Shown: positions 1 through 10,179 of the stretch, piece after piece | How the letters are laid out: the number at the start of each line of letters is the position of its first letter | Numbering within the stretch: position 1 is the first letter of the stretch | Source: Salinibacterium hongtaonis | Lineage (GTDB): Bacteria > Actinomycetota > Actinomycetes > Actinomycetales > Microbacteriaceae | Assembly: GCF_003065485.1 (NCBI RefSeq) | Contig: NZ_CP026951.1 | Location: 1,364,001 to 1,428,000, forward strand | Direction: 5' to 3' | Length of the DNA: 64,000 bases | The notes under the pieces: generated by a model | Databases searched by the model: none | Seen by the model: only the letters and a program-made list of their open reading frames with translations | What the model was told of the DNA's origin: nothing | Translations under genes and position numbers: made by a program

Positions 1-2613
1 GATCGGTACTGCGGGTCGCGAACCGGTTTTGAGGGCGAACAGACCACGCAGGGTCATGAGATTGGCCGTCTGGTCATCCACGAGCTTGGTGTATTCGCGG
101 AAGATGTCGTAGCGGCGAGTGCGCGTTGAGTGCTGCAGGCGGAAGATCGTGTCCGGGTTGAACAGGTGGGGCGGGCCCTCCCTGCGCCACTGGTACTCGC
201 CGCCCGTCGACAGACGCTCGTGCGCCCGCGACGTACCCTCCTCGGGGTAGGCCGAGTAGTGGCGGGCCAGATTCTCTGCGGCAACAGCTTCAAGACCGAT
301 GCCGCCGAGCTTGGTCGTCGTTCCCGTGAAGTATTCGGCGACGAAGTCCTGGGCGAGGCCGACAGCTTCGAACGCCTGAGCGCCGATATAGGAACCAACG
401 ACGGAGATGCCCATCTTGGACATGATCTTGAGCACGCCCTTGCCGAGCGCCTTGATCACGTTCTTGACGGCCTTCTCGGCTGTCATCCCGGTAATGGCCC
501 CGCTGCGAACAAGCTCCTCGGCCGTCTCCATTACCAGGTACGGGTTGATTGCCGAGGCGCCGTACCCCACGAGAAGGGCTACATGGTGAACTTCGCGGAC
601 ATCGCCCGCTTCGACGATGAGGCCGACCTTGAGCCGGTTCTCAGCGCGGATGAGGTGATGGTGAACCGTCGAAAGCAACAGCAGCGATGGAATCGGCGCG
701 AGATCTTTGTTCGAGTCACGGTCGGAGAGCACGATGAACTTTGCCCCGCGCTCCAGCGCGTCGTCCACCTCTGCGCAGATTGCCGCGAGGCGGTTGCGAA
801 GCGCGTCTTTGCCCTCGTCGAAGCGATACAGGCCGCGGATGGTCGTGGTCGTTCGATTGCCCGGGGTCGAGTCGATGTGCTGAATCTTGGCCAGCTCATC
901 GTTGTCGATGACGGGAAAGTCGAGGGCGACCTGGTACGCGTGCTCCGGAGTCGCATCCAGAAGGTTGCGCTCGGGGCCGAGGCCGCCGCGCAGGGAGGTA
1001 ACGACCTCTTCGCGGATCGAATCCAGAGGCGGGTTCGTCACCTGGGCGAACTGCTGAGTGAAGTAGTCAAATAGCAGGCGTGGGCGCTCCGACAACACTG
1101 CGATCGGGGTGTCGGAACCCATCGCGCCGATCGGCTCTGCGCCGTTCTCCGCCATGGGCCTGACCAGGATTCGAACCTCTTCTTCTGTGTATCCGAAGGT
1201 ACGCAGGCGGCGGGTTACCGATGCCGGGGTGTGCACGATGTGCTCGCGCTCGGGAAGGTCCTTGAGATTGATGCGACCAGCGTCGAGCCACTCTTGCCAC
1301 GGCTTGGCCGCGGCAAGTTCACTCTTGATCTCGTCATCCTCGATAAGCCGACCCTCAGCGGTGTCGACGAGGAACATCTTGCCGGGGCGAAGACGTCCCT
1401 TGCGAACGACGCGGCTTGGCTCGATGTCGAGAACACCGATTTCGCTCGCGAGCACAACGAGCCCGTCGTCGGTGATGAGGAACCGGCCGGGACGGAGCCC
1501 GTTGCGGTCGAGTGTTGCGCCGACCATACTCCCGTCGGTAAACACGAGGGCGGCTGGTCCATCCCACGGCTCCATGAGCATCGAGTGGTACTCGTAGAAA
1601 GCCCGAAGATCGGGGTCGATGTCGACCTGGTTCTCGTACGCCTCGGGGACCATCATCATCATGGCGTGAGGGAGCGAACGCCCCGAGAGGCTCAGGAGCT
1701 CAACGACCTCATCAAACGATGCCGAGTCGCTTGCGCCGGGGCTGACGATGGGCATGAGGGGAGCAAGGTCGCCCAACAACTCGGACGAGAGCTGAGATTG
1801 GCGAGCCCGCATCCAGTTGCGGTTGCCCTGCACTGTGTTGATCTCGCCGTTGTGCGCGATCATGCGGAAGGGCTGAGCGAGGGGCCACGAAGGGAACGTG
1901 TTCGTTGAGTACCGCGAGTGCACGAGAGCAAGACGCGAGGTGAAGCGCTCGTCGGAGAGATCGGGGTAGAACGGCTCAAGCTGGAGCGTCGTGACCATGC
2001 CCTTGTAGACGAGGGTGCGGCTGCTGAGCGAGGGGAAGTAAGAACCGAGCGTACGTTCGGCCCGCTTGCGCAGCCGGAATGTGACCCGGTCGAGCTCAAC
2101 GCCCGAAAGACGCTTCTCGTCGGCTGTTGCATGCGCCGCGACAAACAGCTGCTCGAACGCCGGCATCGCTTGGCGGGCAAGGTTGCCGAGATTGTCTGGT
2201 GAGACCGGCACAGTGCGCCAGCCGAGGACCTCGAGGCCCTCCTCGGCAGCCAACGCCTCAATGCCGCGCTTCTCCGCCTCGCGCTCCGAAGCGGATTCGG
2301 GCAAGAACGCCATGCCGACGGCATAACTCCCCATCGGCGGAAGCGGGAAGCCTGCGACGGCACGAAAGAAAGCATCCGGGATCTGCGTGATGATTCCCGC
2401 GCCGTCGCCGGTGCCGGCGTCAGAGCCGATAGCCCCGCGGTGTTCCAGATTGCGTAGTGCCTCTAGTGCAGTCTCGATGATGTCGTGCCCGGGTGTTCCC
2501 CGGAGCGTTGCCACCATCGCCAGGCCACACGCGTCGCGCTCCTGAGTGGGATCGTACAATCCGGACGCAGCGGGAACGCTACTGAACCGGGTGAAGGGAT
2601 TGGGATGCGACAT
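1..2613 (-). CDS. gltB: Glutamate synthase (NADPH) large subunit, partial (3' end outside window)
   Basis: Transfers the amide of glutamine to 2-oxoglutarate to make two glutamates, together with a small (GltD) subunit not in the window. The visible 871 codons start at an ATG at 2613, preceded by GAGGACGG six bases upstream. A propeptide of about 28 residues precedes Cys29 (DACGLAMVA), the expected N-terminal nucleophile of the class-II glutamine amidotransferase domain; LEHRGA lies at 56-61. The amidotransferase domain (to about residue 430) is followed by the central domain and the beginning of the FMN/synthase barrel. Family length is about 1500 residues, so roughly 40% is missing because the window ends, not because the gene is broken. 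Last gene of the his-trp-lgt run. Confidence 0.96.
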   Translation of the reverse strand, partial: MSHPNPFTRFSSVPAASGLYDPTQERDACGLAMVATLRGTPGHDIIETALEALRNLEHRGAIGSDAGTGDGAGIITQIPDAFFRAVAGFPLPPMGSYAVGMAFLPESASEREAEKRGIEALAAEEGLEVLGWRTVPVSPDNLGNLARQAMPAFEQLFVAAHATADEKRLSGVELDRVTFRLRKRAERTLGSYFPSLSSRTLVYKGMVTTLQLEPFYPDLSDERFTSRLALVHSRYSTNTFPSWPLAQPFRMIAHNGEINTVQGNRNWMRARQSQLSSELLGDLAPLMPIVSPGASDSASFDEVVELLSLSGRSLPHAMMMMVPEAYENQVDIDPDLRAFYEYHSMLMEPWDGPAALVFTDGSMVGATLDRNGLRPGRFLITDDGLVVLASEIGVLDIEPSRVVRKGRLRPGKMFLVDTAEGRLIEDDEIKSELAAAKPWQEWLDAGRINLKDLPEREHIVHTPASVTRRLRTFGYTEEEVRILVRPMAENGAEPIGAMGSDTPIAVLSERPRLLFDYFTQQFAQVTNPPLDSIREEVVTSLRGGLGPERNLLDATPEHAYQVALDFPVIDNDELAKIQHIDSTPGNRTTTTIRGLYRFDEGKDALRNRLAAICAEVDDALERGAKFIVLSDRDSNKDLAPIPSLLLLSTVHHHLIRAENRLKVGLIVEAGDVREVHHVALLVGYGASAINPYLVMETAEELVRSGAITGMTAEKAVKNVIKALGKGVLKIMSKMGISVVGSYIGAQAFEAVGLAQDFVAEYFTGTTTKLGGIGLEAVAAENLARHYSAYPEEGTSRAHERLSTGGEYQWRREGPPHLFNPDTIFRLQHSTRTRRYDIFREYTKLVDDQTANLMTLRGLFALKTGSRPAVPI

Positions 2614-2654
2614 GCAGGACCGTCCTCGAACAAAGTACTGGGACGGCGCTGGCC

Positions 2655-2674
2655 CGGGTGAACCCCTGCACCCG
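2655..2674 (-). terminator. Weak hairpin between lgt and gltB
   Basis: CGGGTG and CACCCG arms (6 bp) with an 8-base loop lie just after the lgt stop when read on the minus strand. There is no T tract, so it may only attenuate or be chance in GC-rich DNA. Confidence 0.2.
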
Positions 2675-2685
2675 TGCTTGGGTTG

Positions 2686-3777
2686 CTACGGGTTCTGGGG
2701 TGAATTACTGGAGCCGCTTGTGGCGGACTGCTCTATGTGACCCGTCTCGGAATCATCGGTGGACGCGCCTACGACCTTGTAGTCGCTGTCATCATCCGAA
2801 AACGTGTGGTCAGAGTGTACCTCACCAGCGGGCACCCACGTGCGACCATCGGCGTATGGACTCGTTTCGAGGCCAGGATGCATGCGTCCCCGCACAACGA
2901 TGATGATGAGTCCGAGAACGACAGCGGCGATAGCGGCCCAGACGTTCGTTCTGATGCCCCAGAAGATCTCGCTCGGATCGATGCGGATCGACTCCCACAC
3001 AATGCGTCCAGCGCCGTACCAGACCAGGTACAACCCGAAGAGGCGACCCCACTGGAGTCGGAATTCTCCCTGGGTGAAGCGGCCGGTAGTCGCGTTGCGG
3101 TGAATTCTGCGCTCGACGAGGAGCAAGACCGCGACACCGGCGAGGTTCCACAGCACTTCGTAGAGGAATGTGGGGTGGAAGAGCGTGTCGGCAGGCAGCC
3201 CGGGAGGGAAGGCCGGGTTGTCGGGGGAAATCTCGAGGCCCCAGGGCAGATTGGTGGGCAGGCCGAAGAGTTCCTGGTTGAACCAGTTGCCGAACCGCCC
3301 GAAGGCCTGGGCGAGAAGCAGACCAGGGGCCAGCGCATCCGCAAAAGTCCAGAACTTGATTCCCGTGAGGCGGCAGCCAATGAGCGCGCCGACAGCACCG
3401 CCCAGGAGCGCGCCGAAGATGGCGATACCGCCTTCCCAGACGTAGAGCACCGCCCACGGGTTGGCTCCGGCCGCGAAATAGTCGTCAGGATGCGTGAGCA
3501 CGTGAAAGATGCGGGCGCCGACGATGCCGAGGGGCACTGCGAAGAGACAGATGTCGATGACGATCCAGGGCTCTGCGCCGCGCGCCGTCAATCGGCGGTT
3601 AGTGAGCCAGCCAGCGAAAAAGATGCCGACGAGGATGCAAAGGGCGTAGGCGTGGATTGAGATATCGAGCGAGAACCACTCGAGACCAAGGCTGCGAATC
3701 CACTCGCCGAAGTTGAAGACCCGCCAGCTGTCGTCCGGGCTGGGAATACTTGATGGGACGAACACTCTCGGGTTCAC
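2686..3777 (-). CDS. lgt: Prolipoprotein diacylglyceryl transferase
   Basis: Integral membrane enzyme that moves diacylglycerol from phosphatidylglycerol to the lipobox cysteine of prolipoproteins, the first step of lipoprotein maturation. The Lgt signature GRFGNWFNQE is at residues 160-169, with the expected essential Arg at 161, and HPTFLYE is at 201-207. About seven hydrophobic segments are visible. The last ~60 residues are a Ser/Asp-rich cytosolic tail, commonly seen in actinobacteria. The GTG at 3777 gives 363 residues; a GTG at 3765 is an alternative because AAAGGTG sits nine bases before it. It follows trpA by 50 bases and precedes gltB by 72. Confidence 0.95.
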   Translation of the reverse strand: MNPRVFVPSSIPSPDDSWRVFNFGEWIRSLGLEWFSLDISIHAYALCILVGIFFAGWLTNRRLTARGAEPWIVIDICLFAVPLGIVGARIFHVLTHPDDYFAAGANPWAVLYVWEGGIAIFGALLGGAVGALIGCRLTGIKFWTFADALAPGLLLAQAFGRFGNWFNQELFGLPTNLPWGLEISPDNPAFPPGLPADTLFHPTFLYEVLWNLAGVAVLLLVERRIHRNATTGRFTQGEFRLQWGRLFGLYLVWYGAGRIVWESIRIDPSEIFWGIRTNVWAAIAAVVLGLIIIVVRGRMHPGLETSPYADGRTWVPAGEVHSDHTFSDDDSDYKVVGASTDDSETGHIEQSATSGSSNSPQNP

Positions 3778-3827
3778 CTTTCGTTGAGGCTCAGGGCGAG
3801 AAGACTCACGTTCTGCCCTGGGAGGAG

Positions 3828-4628
3828 TTAGACCAGACTAGTGCCGCGCGCGAGTGCGCTCGCGGTGCGAACGAGACCGGCGATGCCGTCTTCTGCCAAA
3901 GATTTAACGAGCACCGAACCGACAATGGCCCCGTCGGCGTAGTGCAGCACTTGATTGACCTGGTCCGGAGTGGAGATGCCGATGCCAACGCATGTCGTAG
4001 TGGAACCGGCGTCTGTCAGACGCGCCACCAGGGTGCGGGCTGCGGCATCCAGGTCAACGCGGAGGCCGGTAATGCCCATCGTCGACACCGCATAGACGAA
4101 ACCGCGGGTCGCGGCGACGGTATCCCGCAGGCGTGCATCGGTCGATGTCGGAGCGGCAAGAAAGACTCGGTCGAGACCGGTCCTATCGCTCGTCGCGATC
4201 CAATCTGCGGCCGAATCGGGGGTGATGTCTGGTGTGATGAGGCCCGAGCCGCCGGCGGAGACAAGGTCGTCCGCGAAGCGGTCGACGCCGTACTGCACGA
4301 CAGGGTTCCAATAGGTCATCACGAGGACAGGAATATCTACTCGCGAGCGGATTGCCTCAACGGCTGTGAAGACATCGCGGAGGCGAAAGCCCTGCTCGAG
4401 CGCCTGCTGCGTCGCCTTTTGGATGACGAGGCCATCCATGACGGGGTCGGAGTATGGCACTCCCAACTCGAGAACATCCACGCCGTTTTCGGCAAGGGCA
4501 ACGGCGGCGTCGATGCTCGTCTGCAGGTCGGGGAAGCCTACAGGCAGGTAACCGATGAGAGCGCCGGACCCGGCATCTCGTCGCGTTGAAATAGCCGCCG
4601 ACACCGTCGGGATAGATGTCGTGGTCAT
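3828..4628 (-). CDS. trpA: Tryptophan synthase alpha chain
   Basis: Cleaves indole-3-glycerol phosphate to indole and glyceraldehyde 3-phosphate and passes indole to TrpB. At 266 residues it is normal length. Catalytic Glu54 ([12 protein letters not shown]) and Asp65 (DPVMDG) are present, matching E. coli Glu49 and Asp60. The ATG overlaps the trpB stop in an ATGA motif, so the two subunits are probably translationally coupled for 1:1 assembly. Confidence 0.97.
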   Translation of the reverse strand: MTTTSIPTVSAAISTRRDAGSGALIGYLPVGFPDLQTSIDAAVALAENGVDVLELGVPYSDPVMDGLVIQKATQQALEQGFRLRDVFTAVEAIRSRVDIPVLVMTYWNPVVQYGVDRFADDLVSAGGSGLITPDITPDSAADWIATSDRTGLDRVFLAAPTSTDARLRDTVAATRGFVYAVSTMGITGLRVDLDAAARTLVARLTDAGSTTTCVGIGISTPDQVNQVLHYADGAIVGSVLVKSLAEDGIAGLVRTASALARGTSLV

Positions 4629-5836
4629 TCCTGGCGTGCTCCCTCATCAAAAAGATCGAACCAACGGCCAGCGGTAGCAACGTCCTTATCGCCACGACCG
4701 CTGAGGTTCACGAGAATCGTGGCCTCCGGGCCGAGCTCGCGCCCGAGGCGCAGTGCACCCGCGAGAGCGTGTGCGGATTCGATGGCGGGGATGATGCCCT
4801 CGGTGCGGCTGAGGAGCCGAAGGGCTTCCATTGCCTCGGTGTCAGTCGCTGGCTGATACTCGGCGCGACCGAGGTCGGCGAGCCAGGCATGTTCAGGCCC
4901 AACGCCGGGGTAGTCAAGACCGGCCGAGATCGAGTGGGATTCGATCGTTTGACCATCATCGTCCTGGAGGAGGTAGCTCCTGGCGCCATGAAGGATGCCG
5001 GGCCGCCCGCGTTCGATCGATGCAGCGTGTCGCTCGGTGTCGACTCCGTCGCCCGCTGCCTCAATGCCGACCAAGCGCACGCTGGGGTCATCGAGAAAGG
5101 CGTGGAAGATGCCGATGGCGTTCGATCCGCCACCGACGCAAGCGGTGACGACATCGGGAAGCTTGCCGGTGAGAGCTAAGACCTGCTCGCGAGCCTCCTC
5201 GCCGATGATCTTCTGAAAATCGCGGACCATCGCAGGGAAGGGGTGCGGCCCAGCAGCGGTTCCGAAAACATAGTTGGTGGTCTCGACCGAGGTAACCCAT
5301 TCGCGATAGGCCTCGTTGATCGCGTCCTTGAGCGTTCGCGAGCCCGTCGTCACCGAAACGACCTCGGCGCCGAGCAGACGCATCCGCGCGACGTTCAGAG
5401 CCTGACGCTGCGTGTCGACCTCGCCCATGTAGACGGTGCACTCAAGCCCGAACAGCGCAGCGGCAGTAGCCGTCGCGACCCCATGCTGACCGGCACCCGT
5501 CTCAGCAATAACGCGAGTCTTGCCCAATCGCTTGGTAAGTAGGGCCTGGCCAAGCACATTGTTGATCTTGTGGGACCCCGTGTGGTTGAGATCTTCGCGC
5601 TTGAGAATGATGCGCGCGCCCCCCGCGTGCTCGGCAAAACGCGGCACCTCGGTGATGATCGAGGGCCGCCCCGTGTAGGTGCGGTGCAACTCGGCAAGCT
5701 CGGCCTGAAAATCAGGGTCCGTGCGCGACTGTTGCCACGCTGCGGTGATCTCGTCGATCGCGGCCACAAGGGCCTCGGGCATATACCGTCCCCCGTACTC
5801 GCCGAAGTACGGGCCTGACTCGTCACGAAGTGCCAT
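4625..5836 (-). CDS. trpB: Tryptophan synthase beta chain
   Basis: PLP enzyme that condenses indole with serine to give tryptophan. From the ATG at 5836 the protein is 403 residues ([16 protein letters not shown] start). PLP lysine is Lys90 in HTGSHKINN and the catalytic Glu is Glu112 in AETGAGQHG; a GGGSNA phosphate loop follows in the C-terminal half. The frame stays open for 30 more codons to 5926, but that stretch runs into trpC and has no family similarity, so the later start was chosen. Shares ATGA with trpA. Confidence 0.97.
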   Translation of the reverse strand: MALRDESGPYFGEYGGRYMPEALVAAIDEITAAWQQSRTDPDFQAELAELHRTYTGRPSIITEVPRFAEHAGGARIILKREDLNHTGSHKINNVLGQALLTKRLGKTRVIAETGAGQHGVATATAAALFGLECTVYMGEVDTQRQALNVARMRLLGAEVVSVTTGSRTLKDAINEAYREWVTSVETTNYVFGTAAGPHPFPAMVRDFQKIIGEEAREQVLALTGKLPDVVTACVGGGSNAIGIFHAFLDDPSVRLVGIEAAGDGVDTERHAASIERGRPGILHGARSYLLQDDDGQTIESHSISAGLDYPGVGPEHAWLADLGRAEYQPATDTEAMEALRLLSRTEGIIPAIESAHALAGALRLGRELGPEATILVNLSGRGDKDVATAGRWFDLFDEGARQE

Positions 5837-5861
5837 AAGAGATGTTCCGATCGTTCGGCGG

Positions 5862-6632
5862 CTAAGCCAGAAATTCCTGCAGTGTGCGCATGGGATCACC
5901 CTGAGTGACCAGCGCCTCACCGACAAGGACTACGTCGGCACCGGCAGCGCGATAGTGCGCCACGTCGTCCGAGGTCTTGACGGCGGACTCAGCAACGCGG
6001 ATGACGCCCGAAGGAATCTGATCTGCAAGGCTCCCGAATAGGTTCTGGTCCAATTCGAACGTGCTGAGGTTGCGCGCATTAACGCCGACCAGGCCAGCGC
6101 CGATATCGAGAGCGCGAGCGACCTCGTCGGAACTGTGCGTTTCGACCAAGGCCGTCATTCCGAGCTGCCTGATGAGCGTGTACAACGACTGCAAACGTTC
6201 CTGTTCCAGAGCAGCCACGATCAAGAGCACAAGGTCAGCTCCCGCAGCCCGCGCTTCGAAGACCTGGTAAGGCTCTCCGATGAAATCTTTGCGCAGCACG
6301 GGAATCGAGACCGCAGAACGAACCGCCACGAGGTCTTCGAGCGAACCACCAAATCGGCGGCCCTCCGTCAACACGCTGATTGCGCTGGCACCGCCGTGTT
6401 CATAGGAGACAGCGAGGGCAGCAGGGTCGGGAATGTCGGCCATGGCCCCGCGCGACGGACTCGCGCGCTTGACCTCGGCGATAATCCTGACCCGATCAGC
6501 GGGGGCTAGAGCTTCTAGCGCATCGATTGCCGGGCGCTGATTCAGCGCATCAGCCTCGACTGCAGCCAGAGGTCGCAGAACGCGTCGCTCGGCGGCGTCG
6601 GCGATGGCCCCGGCGAGGAGATCGTCAAGCAC
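5862..6632 (-). CDS. trpC: Indole-3-glycerol phosphate synthase
   Basis: Converts CdRP to indole-3-glycerol phosphate, the step before TrpAB. Monofunctional 256-residue barrel with [12 protein letters not shown] at 51-62 (catalytic Glu53 and Lys55) and a later LRKDFI segment. Not fused to TrpF or TrpD. Starts at GTG 6632, six bases after the stop of the small HGxxPAAW gene. trpD, trpF and trpG are not in the window. Confidence 0.96.
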   Translation of the reverse strand: MLDDLLAGAIADAAERRVLRPLAAVEADALNQRPAIDALEALAPADRVRIIAEVKRASPSRGAMADIPDPAALAVSYEHGGASAISVLTEGRRFGGSLEDLVAVRSAVSIPVLRKDFIGEPYQVFEARAAGADLVLLIVAALEQERLQSLYTLIRQLGMTALVETHSSDEVARALDIGAGLVGVNARNLSTFELDQNLFGSLADQIPSGVIRVAESAVKTSDDVAHYRAAGADVVLVGEALVTQGDPMRTLQEFLA

Positions 6633-6638
6633 TGCGGG

Positions 6639-6869
6639 TCAGTGGTCCTTGGGCGTGGAGCGCGATCCGCCAGCGCCATAGCCAGCGCGGGCCATGATCC
6701 ATCCGACGATCGCGCCGACGACGAGGAGGCCAGCTGATGCCACAACCAAGATGGGCTGGTCGAACCAGAATGCGACCGTGCCTGCCGTGAACGCGATGAG
6801 CATGATGATCACCGCGGTCCATGCTGCCGGCGAATGTCCATGGCCGGGGTCTGCGTATTCGTCGCTCAC
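6639..6869 (-). CDS. HGxxPAAW-family small membrane protein
   Basis: Seventy-six-residue protein with the family signature HGHSPAAW at residues 10-17, followed by two transmembrane segments (about 18-37 and 41-62) and a short basic tail. The GTG at 6869 was chosen because AAGGAG lies five bases upstream; an earlier in-frame GTG at 6902 lacks such a site. In actinobacteria this family is found between trpE and trpC, as here, but its function is unknown. Position suggests a link to tryptophan synthesis or export, which is inference. Confidence 0.85.
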   Translation of the reverse strand: MSDEYADPGHGHSPAAWTAVIIMLIAFTAGTVAFWFDQPILVVASAGLLVVGAIVGWIMARAGYGAGGSRSTPKDH

Positions 6870-6903
6870 TGAAACTCCTTCTGAGGTACTGATGGAAAAC
6901 ACT

Positions 6904-7521
6904 CTATCGTGCGTCTGTGGTGCCGGTTGGGTCGTCGCCCGCGCTCAGGCTGTCCCAGTCAGAGACAGGTGTGCCGTGTGGTGTGGACGAACCGCTCTGG
7001 GGTGAGGCTGGTGGAGTTGCGTCAAAGCGCTGCGACGCGCCTGGCCACCGCCGCGCTGTGAGCGCGACGAGCACTCCAGCAGCGACGACAATGAGCGCAC
7101 CGCCGAGCGCGAGATACGGCCACGGCGTGACGGTCAGACTCTGAGCCAAGAGGCCCGCGGCGTGCCCCTCCAAGCCCGTTGCCGTTGCAATGGCGGGAAG
7201 GGATGCAGCCAGAGGGTCGACAAGCGCGGCCACCGCCGAGACGCCCATTGCGATGCCGATTGCGATCTCGATCACCGCCAGAATCACGCGGAGAACCGTC
7301 TTGGCAATTGCGAGCGCAGCCGTGAGTGCGAGCGCCGCAAGACTGAGAGCGGCAAGCGCTGGCGCTGCGGTCTCCCCCATAACCTCGATCGAATCTGCCA
7401 GTGCTGCTCCCGGCACGAGGTCGATCGTGAACCACACGAGCGCCCAACTGCCGAGCCCCGCTGCGGCGCCCGCGAGAGTCAGGAGAAGAGCAAGGGGCTT
7501 AGCCCACCGCAGATCAACCAT
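6904..7521 (-). CDS. Trp biosynthesis-associated membrane protein (TIGR02234-like)
   Basis: A 205-residue protein with four predicted transmembrane helices (about 8-31, 52-73, 77-97 and 134-158) and a Ser/Thr/Asp-rich C-terminal tail. It matches in place and layout the 'Trp region conserved hypothetical membrane protein' found after trpE in actinobacteria. Its ATG overlaps the trpE stop by eight bases, so it is translated with trpE. No catalytic motif is visible; function unknown. Confidence 0.85.
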   Translation of the reverse strand: MVDLRWAKPLALLLTLAGAAAGLGSWALVWFTIDLVPGAALADSIEVMGETAAPALAALSLAALALTAALAIAKTVLRVILAVIEIAIGIAMGVSAVAALVDPLAASLPAIATATGLEGHAAGLLAQSLTVTPWPYLALGGALIVVAAGVLVALTARRWPGASQRFDATPPASPQSGSSTPHGTPVSDWDSLSAGDDPTGTTDAR

Positions 7522-9040
7522 TAGGAATGCGTTTCATCGCGTTTGCGACGGCAACCGCCCGAAGCGGAGCGGCAGCTTTGTTTCTGGCTTCCTGATGCTC
7601 CGAGGCTGGGTCTGAATCGGCGACGAGTCCCGCCCCTGCCTGCACCCTCGCAACGCCCTGAGAGATCGTGGTGGTGCGGATGGCGATGGCCAGGTCGACA
7701 TCGCCGCCGAGCCCGAAATAGCCGACAACGCCGCCATAAAGGCCGCGCTGGGCAACTTCGAGTTCGTCGATGATCTCGAGAGCCCGCGGCTTGGGCGCCC
7801 CCGAGAGCGTGCCAGCCGGGAACGTTGCGCGGAATACCTCGAGCGGCGAAACACCGGCGCGAAGGTTGCCCTCAACGCTCGACACCAAATGCATGATGTG
7901 GCTGTAGCGCTCGACCTGCATGAACTCCGTGACCTCGACTGACCCGGGGTCGCACACCTTCTGAAGATCGTTGCGAGCGAGGTCGACGAGCATCAGGTGC
8001 TCCGCGCGCTCCTTGGGATCTCCCAGCAGATCGTCGGCGAGGGTCGTATCGGCCTCGGGAGTGGCACCTCGCGGACGCGATCCGGCGATGGGATGGCTGA
8101 ACACGCGGCCGTCTTCGACCTTCACGAGCGCCTCGGGGGACGATCCGACAACCCAATATGGCTCACCATCGACTCCGGCGAGAGCCAGGAGATACATGTA
8201 CGGGCTGGGGTTCAGCGTGCGCAGAACCCGATAGACGTCGATAGGTTCCGCGATGGCGTCATGGTCGAAGCGCTGCGAGATAACGACTTGGAAAACATCC
8301 CCATCGCGGATGAACTTTTTTGACTTCTCGACGGCGGCGAAGAAATCTTCTGGCTGGATGCGCGGAGTGGGCTCGGGTGCGATCGACAGGTCGACCTCGG
8401 CGAGCCACGCCTCTGAGGGCTGGGCCAGCTTCTTCTGCAGCGCATCAAGACGGCCCTGTGCGTCGTGCCAGAGAGCATCCGCGGTATCGACACCATCGTT
8501 CAGGGCCGCCGCGACAAGCAGCACTGAGCCTGTTCGGTGATCCATTACCGCGAGCTCCGAGACGAAGGTGAGCGCCTGGCCGGGAATGGCGTAATCGGCT
8601 GGCGGCGCATCGGGCAGGCGCTCGATCTGGCGCACGGCCTCCCAACCAATGAACCCGACAAGGCCCCCGGTCAGCGGCGGATGCCCGGCAACCTTGGGGG
8701 TGGCCCAGCGACGATGAAGGTGGTCGACCGCGTCGAGAGGCCCAGATGGCCATGTCTCGCCGAGAGCGCGGTCGGCCGAAAGCCCGTAGTCAATCCAACG
8801 CGCGTGACCCCCATCGCTCGTGAGAACCCCGAACGACCCGATGCCAATGAACGAAAAGCGCGACCAGATGCCGCCCTGTTCCGCCGATTCCAGCAGAAAG
8901 GACCCGGGGCGTCCATCCGCCAGCTTGCGGTATATGCCCACGGGGGTCTCTCCGTCGGCGAAGAGCTCACGGATGACCGGGATTACCCTGTGGTCGGCGA
9001 TAAGCGAGTCAAAATGCTCGCGGGTCGTTGAATCATTCAT
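7514..9040 (-). CDS. trpE: Anthranilate synthase component I
   Basis: Makes anthranilate from chorismate with ammonia delivered by a glutaminase subunit (TrpG) encoded elsewhere. 508 residues from ATG 9040. The LLES motif at 49-52 is the usual tryptophan feedback site, so the enzyme should be inhibited by Trp. Chorismate-binding motifs IAGSRPRG, DLARNDLQKV and GAPKPRALEIIDE are intact. The ATG overlaps the hisI stop by eight bases (ATGAATGA), tying trp to his translation. An open frame continues to 9118 but only inside hisI. Confidence 0.97.
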   Translation of the reverse strand: MNDSTTREHFDSLIADHRVIPVIRELFADGETPVGIYRKLADGRPGSFLLESAEQGGIWSRFSFIGIGSFGVLTSDGGHARWIDYGLSADRALGETWPSGPLDAVDHLHRRWATPKVAGHPPLTGGLVGFIGWEAVRQIERLPDAPPADYAIPGQALTFVSELAVMDHRTGSVLLVAAALNDGVDTADALWHDAQGRLDALQKKLAQPSEAWLAEVDLSIAPEPTPRIQPEDFFAAVEKSKKFIRDGDVFQVVISQRFDHDAIAEPIDVYRVLRTLNPSPYMYLLALAGVDGEPYWVVGSSPEALVKVEDGRVFSHPIAGSRPRGATPEADTTLADDLLGDPKERAEHLMLVDLARNDLQKVCDPGSVEVTEFMQVERYSHIMHLVSSVEGNLRAGVSPLEVFRATFPAGTLSGAPKPRALEIIDELEVAQRGLYGGVVGYFGLGGDVDLAIAIRTTTISQGVARVQAGAGLVADSDPASEHQEARNKAAAPLRAVAVANAMKRIPNG

Positions 9041-9401
9041 CGTCTGGATGTCCAATGGCGGGGTCGAGGGGGTCGACGTCAAAGCAGCGGCGAGCCCCAG
9101 TGTGACAGGCTGCCCCAACCTGATCTACGGTCACCAGCAGCGTGTCGGCGTCGCAATCGAGAGCGGCCCCTCGCACGTACTGAACGTTGCCCGAGGTATC
9201 GCCCTTGCGCCAGTACTCCTGGCGAGAGCGCGACCAGAACGTGACGCGACCCTCCGTAAGGGTTCTCCGCAGCGCCTCGGCGTCCATCCAGCCCATCATG
9301 AGCACTTCGAGGGTGTCATGCTGCTGAATGATGGCCGGCAGCAGACCGTCGGAGCTGAACTTGGCTCGGGCGACTACGGCTGAGGCATCGGTGGTCGACA
9401 T
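9033..9401 (-). CDS. hisI: Phosphoribosyl-AMP cyclohydrolase
   Basis: Third step of histidine synthesis: opens the purine ring of PR-AMP. 122 residues, the short monofunctional form. Metal ligands are visible: DCDAD at 82-86, Cys99-His100 and Cys106. HisE is a separate gene upstream (11063-11326), so the HisI/HisE pair is not fused as it is in enterobacteria. Confidence 0.96.
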   Translation of the reverse strand: MSTTDASAVVARAKFSSDGLLPAIIQQHDTLEVLMMGWMDAEALRRTLTEGRVTFWSRSRQEYWRKGDTSGNVQYVRGAALDCDADTLLVTVDQVGAACHTGARRCFDVDPLDPAIGHPDDE

Positions 9402-9410
9402 TGTGGATTC

Positions 9411-10172
9411 CTATCTCACCGGAAGGCCGGCAGTGCGAAGGCTGTCTTTGACCTCGCCGATGGTCAGCTCGCCGTTATGAAAGACCGATGCGGCGAGAAC
9501 CGCATCCGCCCCGGCCTTAACGGCGGGAGCAAAGTGCTCAACGGCGCCTGCTCCCCCGCTGGCGATGACCGGCACAGAGCTGATCTCGCGCATCGCAGCG
9601 ATCAGTTCGAGGTCGAAGCCGTTCTTGGTGCCGTCGGCGTCGATCGAGTTGACCAGAAGTTCGCCGGCCCCCCGTTCGATCGCCTCTGTTGCCCACGCGA
9701 GTGCATCCAGGTCTGTTTCGGTGCGACCTCCATGGGTCGTGACGACGAAGCCCGACGGTGTGCGGTCCGACCGTTTGAGGTCGAGCGAGAGTACGAGGGC
9801 CTGAGCACCAAACCGGTCTGCAATCTCAGACAGCAGGGCAGGCCGGGCGATAGCCGCGCTGTTCACTCCGACCTTGTCGGCGCCATGGCCTTGGAGACGG
9901 GACACATCATCCGTGGTGCGGATGCCGCCGCCAACGGTGAGAGGAATAAACACCTGCTCGGCCGTGGCCTGGACGACGTCGTACATCGTCGACCGATTGT
10001 CGACGGTCGCCGTCACGTCGAGAAAAGTGATCTCGTCTGCACCCTGGTCAAAATACCGGGCCGCAAGCTCCACCGGGTCGCCGGCATCGCGCAGATTGAG
10101 AAAGTTGACGCCTTTGACCACGCGACCCGCGGCCACATCGAGACAGGGAATGACGCGAACTGCAAGAGACAT
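9411..10172 (-). CDS. hisF: Imidazole glycerol phosphate synthase subunit HisF
   Basis: Cyclase half of the HisF-HisH complex; uses ammonia to turn PRFAR into IGP and AICAR. 253 residues from ATG 10172, beginning with the family start [20 protein letters not shown]; catalytic Asp12 corresponds to Asp11 of T. maritima HisF. A 21-codon upstream extension to 10235 overlaps hisG and was not used. Seven bases after hisG and nine before hisI. hisH and hisA are not in the window. Confidence 0.97.
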   Translation of the reverse strand: MSLAVRVIPCLDVAAGRVVKGVNFLNLRDAGDPVELAARYFDQGADEITFLDVTATVDNRSTMYDVVQATAEQVFIPLTVGGGIRTTDDVSRLQGHGADKVGVNSAAIARPALLSEIADRFGAQALVLSLDLKRSDRTPSGFVVTTHGGRTETDLDALAWATEAIERGAGELLVNSIDADGTKNGFDLELIAAMREISSVPVIASGGAGAVEHFAPAVKAGADAVLAASVFHNGELTIGEVKDSLRTAGLPVR

Positions 10173-10179
10173 GCTGCTC

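Noticed and set aside
5837-5926. Longer N-terminus for TrpB
   Set aside because: The extra 30 codons overlap trpC and match no TrpB; the ATG at 5836 gives the family start.
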